From: Amycolatopsis nigrescens CSC17Ta-90
GTDB taxonomy: Bacteria; Actinomycetota; Actinomycetes; Mycobacteriales; Pseudonocardiaceae
Length of the DNA stretch: 64,000 nt
Assembly (NCBI RefSeq): GCF_000384315.1
Contig: NZ_ARVW01000001.1
Coordinates: forward strand, 1,621,746-1,685,745
Direction: 5' to 3'
A program made the translations under genes and the position numbers. Under the pieces are notes generated by a model, which saw nothing but the letters and a program-made list of their open reading frames with translations, searched no databases and was not told the DNA's origin. Within the stretch, counting starts at the first letter, position 1. Every line of letters begins with the position of its first letter. This document shows positions 62,480 through 64,000 of the stretch, in pieces.

Positions 62480-63709
62480 ATGGGACGGCGTGCGCTGGGC
62501 GTGGTGAGCACCGTGATCGCGGTGGCGGTCAGCGTGCTGAGCAGCTTCTACGTCTTCGGCTCCGACGGCTACCGGCCCTCGGACCAGACGCTGCATCCCA
62601 CCTGGCTTTCCGGGCTCAGCTTCCTCGCCGCGATCGGGGCCGCCGTCATGCTGTGCTGGCGGCACCGCTGGCCCGTGCTGGTCGCCGGGATCGCGCTGGT
62701 GCCTTCACTTCTGCTCACCGCGGACTCGATGGCCGCGCTCATCGCACTGGCCGCGCTGGCCGCGAACCGGCGGGACCGGGTGCTGTGGGCCGGCACGGCC
62801 GCGGTCTTCGCGGCGACCGCGCTCGCGGTGTGGCGCGACGCCAACCGCGACCCGAGTGTGACCGTGGCCGGCCGGTTCGTCGGCGCGGAGTCCACCGCAG
62901 GGCAGATCATCGGCGTGCTGCTGATGACCGCCGTGCTGACCGCGATCCCGCTCACCGTGGGGATAACCAGGGGCGTCCGGGCCGACCTCGGCCGCCGGGA
63001 ACTGAAGGAACGGGAACTGCGCGCCGAAGTGACCCGGCAGGACGAGCGGTCCAGGATCGCCCGCGAGATGCACGACGTGCTCGGGCACCGGCTTTCCCTG
63101 CTCTCGCTGCAGGCCGGCGCGTTGGAGGTGAACCAGGGCAGCACCGCGGAGGTGGCGAAGACGGTCCGCACCACCGCCCGCCAGTCCCTGCAGGACCTCC
63201 GCCAGGTGATCGGCGTGCTCCGCGACGGCCGCGACTTCACCGGACGGGAAGACGACAGCGCAGGCCCCGGCAGTGAGTCCGGAGCACGGGCCCAGCCGAA
63301 CATGGCCGATCTGCCCGAGCTGATCGCCAGTTCGCGCCAGGCCGGGTTGCCCGCCAACATCACCGTTCTGATCGACCAGCCGGGGAGCGCGCCGCCGGCG
63401 CTGGGGACCGCCGCCTACCGGATCGTCCAGGAATCCCTCACGAACGTGCTGCGGCACGCGCCGGGGTCGGCGGCCGAGGTGACGGTGCGTGGCGGGCCGG
63501 GGGTCGGGGTGGCGATCGAGGTGGTCAACCCGCTCGCCGCGATGGCGCCATCCGAGCCGTCCCCCGGCTCAGGAACCGGCCTGACCGGCGTCTCCGAGCG
63601 GGTGGCGATGCTCGGCGGCAACGTCAGCGCCGGCCCGATCGACGGGCGGGTGTTCGCGCTGCGTGCCTGGCTGCCATGGCCGATGCCACCGGTACCTCCG
63701 CTGCCCTGA
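62480..63709 (+). CDS. NarL-type sensor histidine kinase (HisKA_3)
   Basis: About 409 residues: four to five N-terminal membrane helices (VVSTVIAVAVSVLSSFYVFG first), a coiled linker (RRELKERELRAEVTRQDERS), acceptor box ARE-MHDVLGHRLSLLSLQAGALE with His, and a HATPase domain with QESLTNVLRHAP and GTGLTGVSERV. The ATG at 62480 is chosen because TAGGCT lies eight bases upstream and would give a leaderless transcript; an ATG at 62441 would add 13 residues. It is paired with the next regulator. Confidence 0.85.
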   Translation: MGRRALGVVSTVIAVAVSVLSSFYVFGSDGYRPSDQTLHPTWLSGLSFLAAIGAAVMLCWRHRWPVLVAGIALVPSLLLTADSMAALIALAALAANRRDRVLWAGTAAVFAATALAVWRDANRDPSVTVAGRFVGAESTAGQIIGVLLMTAVLTAIPLTVGITRGVRADLGRRELKERELRAEVTRQDERSRIAREMHDVLGHRLSLLSLQAGALEVNQGSTAEVAKTVRTTARQSLQDLRQVIGVLRDGRDFTGREDDSAGPGSESGARAQPNMADLPELIASSRQAGLPANITVLIDQPGSAPPALGTAAYRIVQESLTNVLRHAPGSAAEVTVRGGPGVGVAIEVVNPLAAMAPSEPSPGSGTGLTGVSERVAMLGGNVSAGPIDGRVFALRAWLPWPMPPVPPLP

Positions 63710-63738
63710 CCCCGGTCCGGCCTCACTATCATGTCCGG

Positions 63739-64000
63739 GTGCACAACCTGCGAGTGCTGCTCGTCGATGACGACCCACTCGTCCGCACCGGGCTGTCCCT
63801 GATCCTCGGCAGCACGGACGACATCACCGTCGTCGGCGAAGCGGACGACGGGGACGAAGCCGTGCCGAAGGTGACCGCGCACGCGCCCGACGTGGTGCTG
63901 ATGGACATCCGGATGCGCCGGATGAACGGGCTGGCCGCGACCGCCGCCGTGGTGGCGCTGCCGCGACCGCCGAAGGTGCTCGTGCTGACCACCTACGACC
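63739..64000 (+). CDS. NarL-family response regulator, 3' end outside the window
   Basis: About 87 residues of a receiver domain: LRVLLVDDDPLVRTGL (acidic pocket), phospho-acceptor D in VVLMDIRMRRMNG, and VLVLTTYD at the window edge. The GTG at 63739 follows TATCAT by six bases with no ribosome site, so it is probably leaderless. A C-terminal LuxR-type HTH is expected outside the window. It is 29 bp after its kinase. Confidence 0.85.
   Translation, partial: MHNLRVLLVDDDPLVRTGLSLILGSTDDITVVGEADDGDEAVPKVTAHAPDVVLMDIRMRRMNGLAATAAVVALPRPPKVLVLTTYD

Overview
The window is a GC-rich chromosomal segment from an actinomycete, most likely a Pseudonocardiaceae member such as Amycolatopsis. That call rests on gene content, not on a marker gene: a four-gene conservon (cvnABCD), a secondary-metabolism prenyltransferase, a DUF222/HNH protein, many GTG starts and many ATGA/GTGA stop-start overlaps. 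No rRNA, tRNA or CRISPR array was seen.

Layout. 1-7.9 kb: an L-rhamnose island on the minus strand (isomerase, aldolase/dehydrogenase fusion, kinase, MFS transporter, start of a GH106-like glycosidase). It faces a LacI-type repressor gene, and four matching operator-like palindromes punctuate the locus. 8-13.5 kb: an Eis-type acetyltransferase, a second GNAT, a PfkB kinase divergent from a GH4 glycosidase, and small exported or membrane proteins. 13.6-19.8 kb: an NB-ARC/LuxR regulator, a secreted lipase, a secreted DUF6801-like protein and a PucR/CdaR-like regulator. 19.8-25.8 kb: an acyl-CoA ligase fused to a cyclic-nucleotide-binding domain, a methyltransferase, and a DMATS-type indole prenyltransferase divergent from a flavin monooxygenase, which together look like a small prenyl-indole pathway. 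25.8-29.6 kb: cvnABCD.

31-33.5 kb: a retron-type reverse transcriptase, preceded by a perfect 15-bp inverted repeat with an AGC branch-site-like triplet. This is the expected layout of a retron msr-msd RNA. A DUF222/HNH protein follows. 33.8-40.4 kb: a probable RiPP operon not recognised as a known class. It holds an M3 peptidase, an E1/ThiF-like enzyme with an N-terminal RRE-like domain, an FAD/NAD(P)-binding protein, an MFS exporter, and two identical 19-codon precursor genes, each with a strong ribosome site and each followed by a strong hairpin.

40.7-50.3 kb: a MarR-controlled CoA-ester catabolic operon (HMG-CoA-lyase-like, two crotonases, class III CoA-transferase, acyl-CoA ligase, nitronate-monooxygenase-like) between two MFS carriers. 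Two copies of one operator lie at its two promoters. 50.4-52 kb: a protein-isoaspartate-methyltransferase homologue translationally coupled to a 34-codon Asp/Gly-rich peptide, which resembles an imiditide RiPP pair. 52-60 kb: a cell-envelope operon (serine hydrolase, GT2-GtrA fusion, GT39) with a divergent two-component system, then an orphan histidine kinase. 60-64 kb: a repeat-rich intergenic region, a TetR-P450 pair, and a NarL-type kinase/regulator pair cut by the window end.

The most novel-looking items are the duplicated-precursor RiPP operon, the retron, the imiditide-like pair and a hairpin repeat present at two distant intergenic sites.
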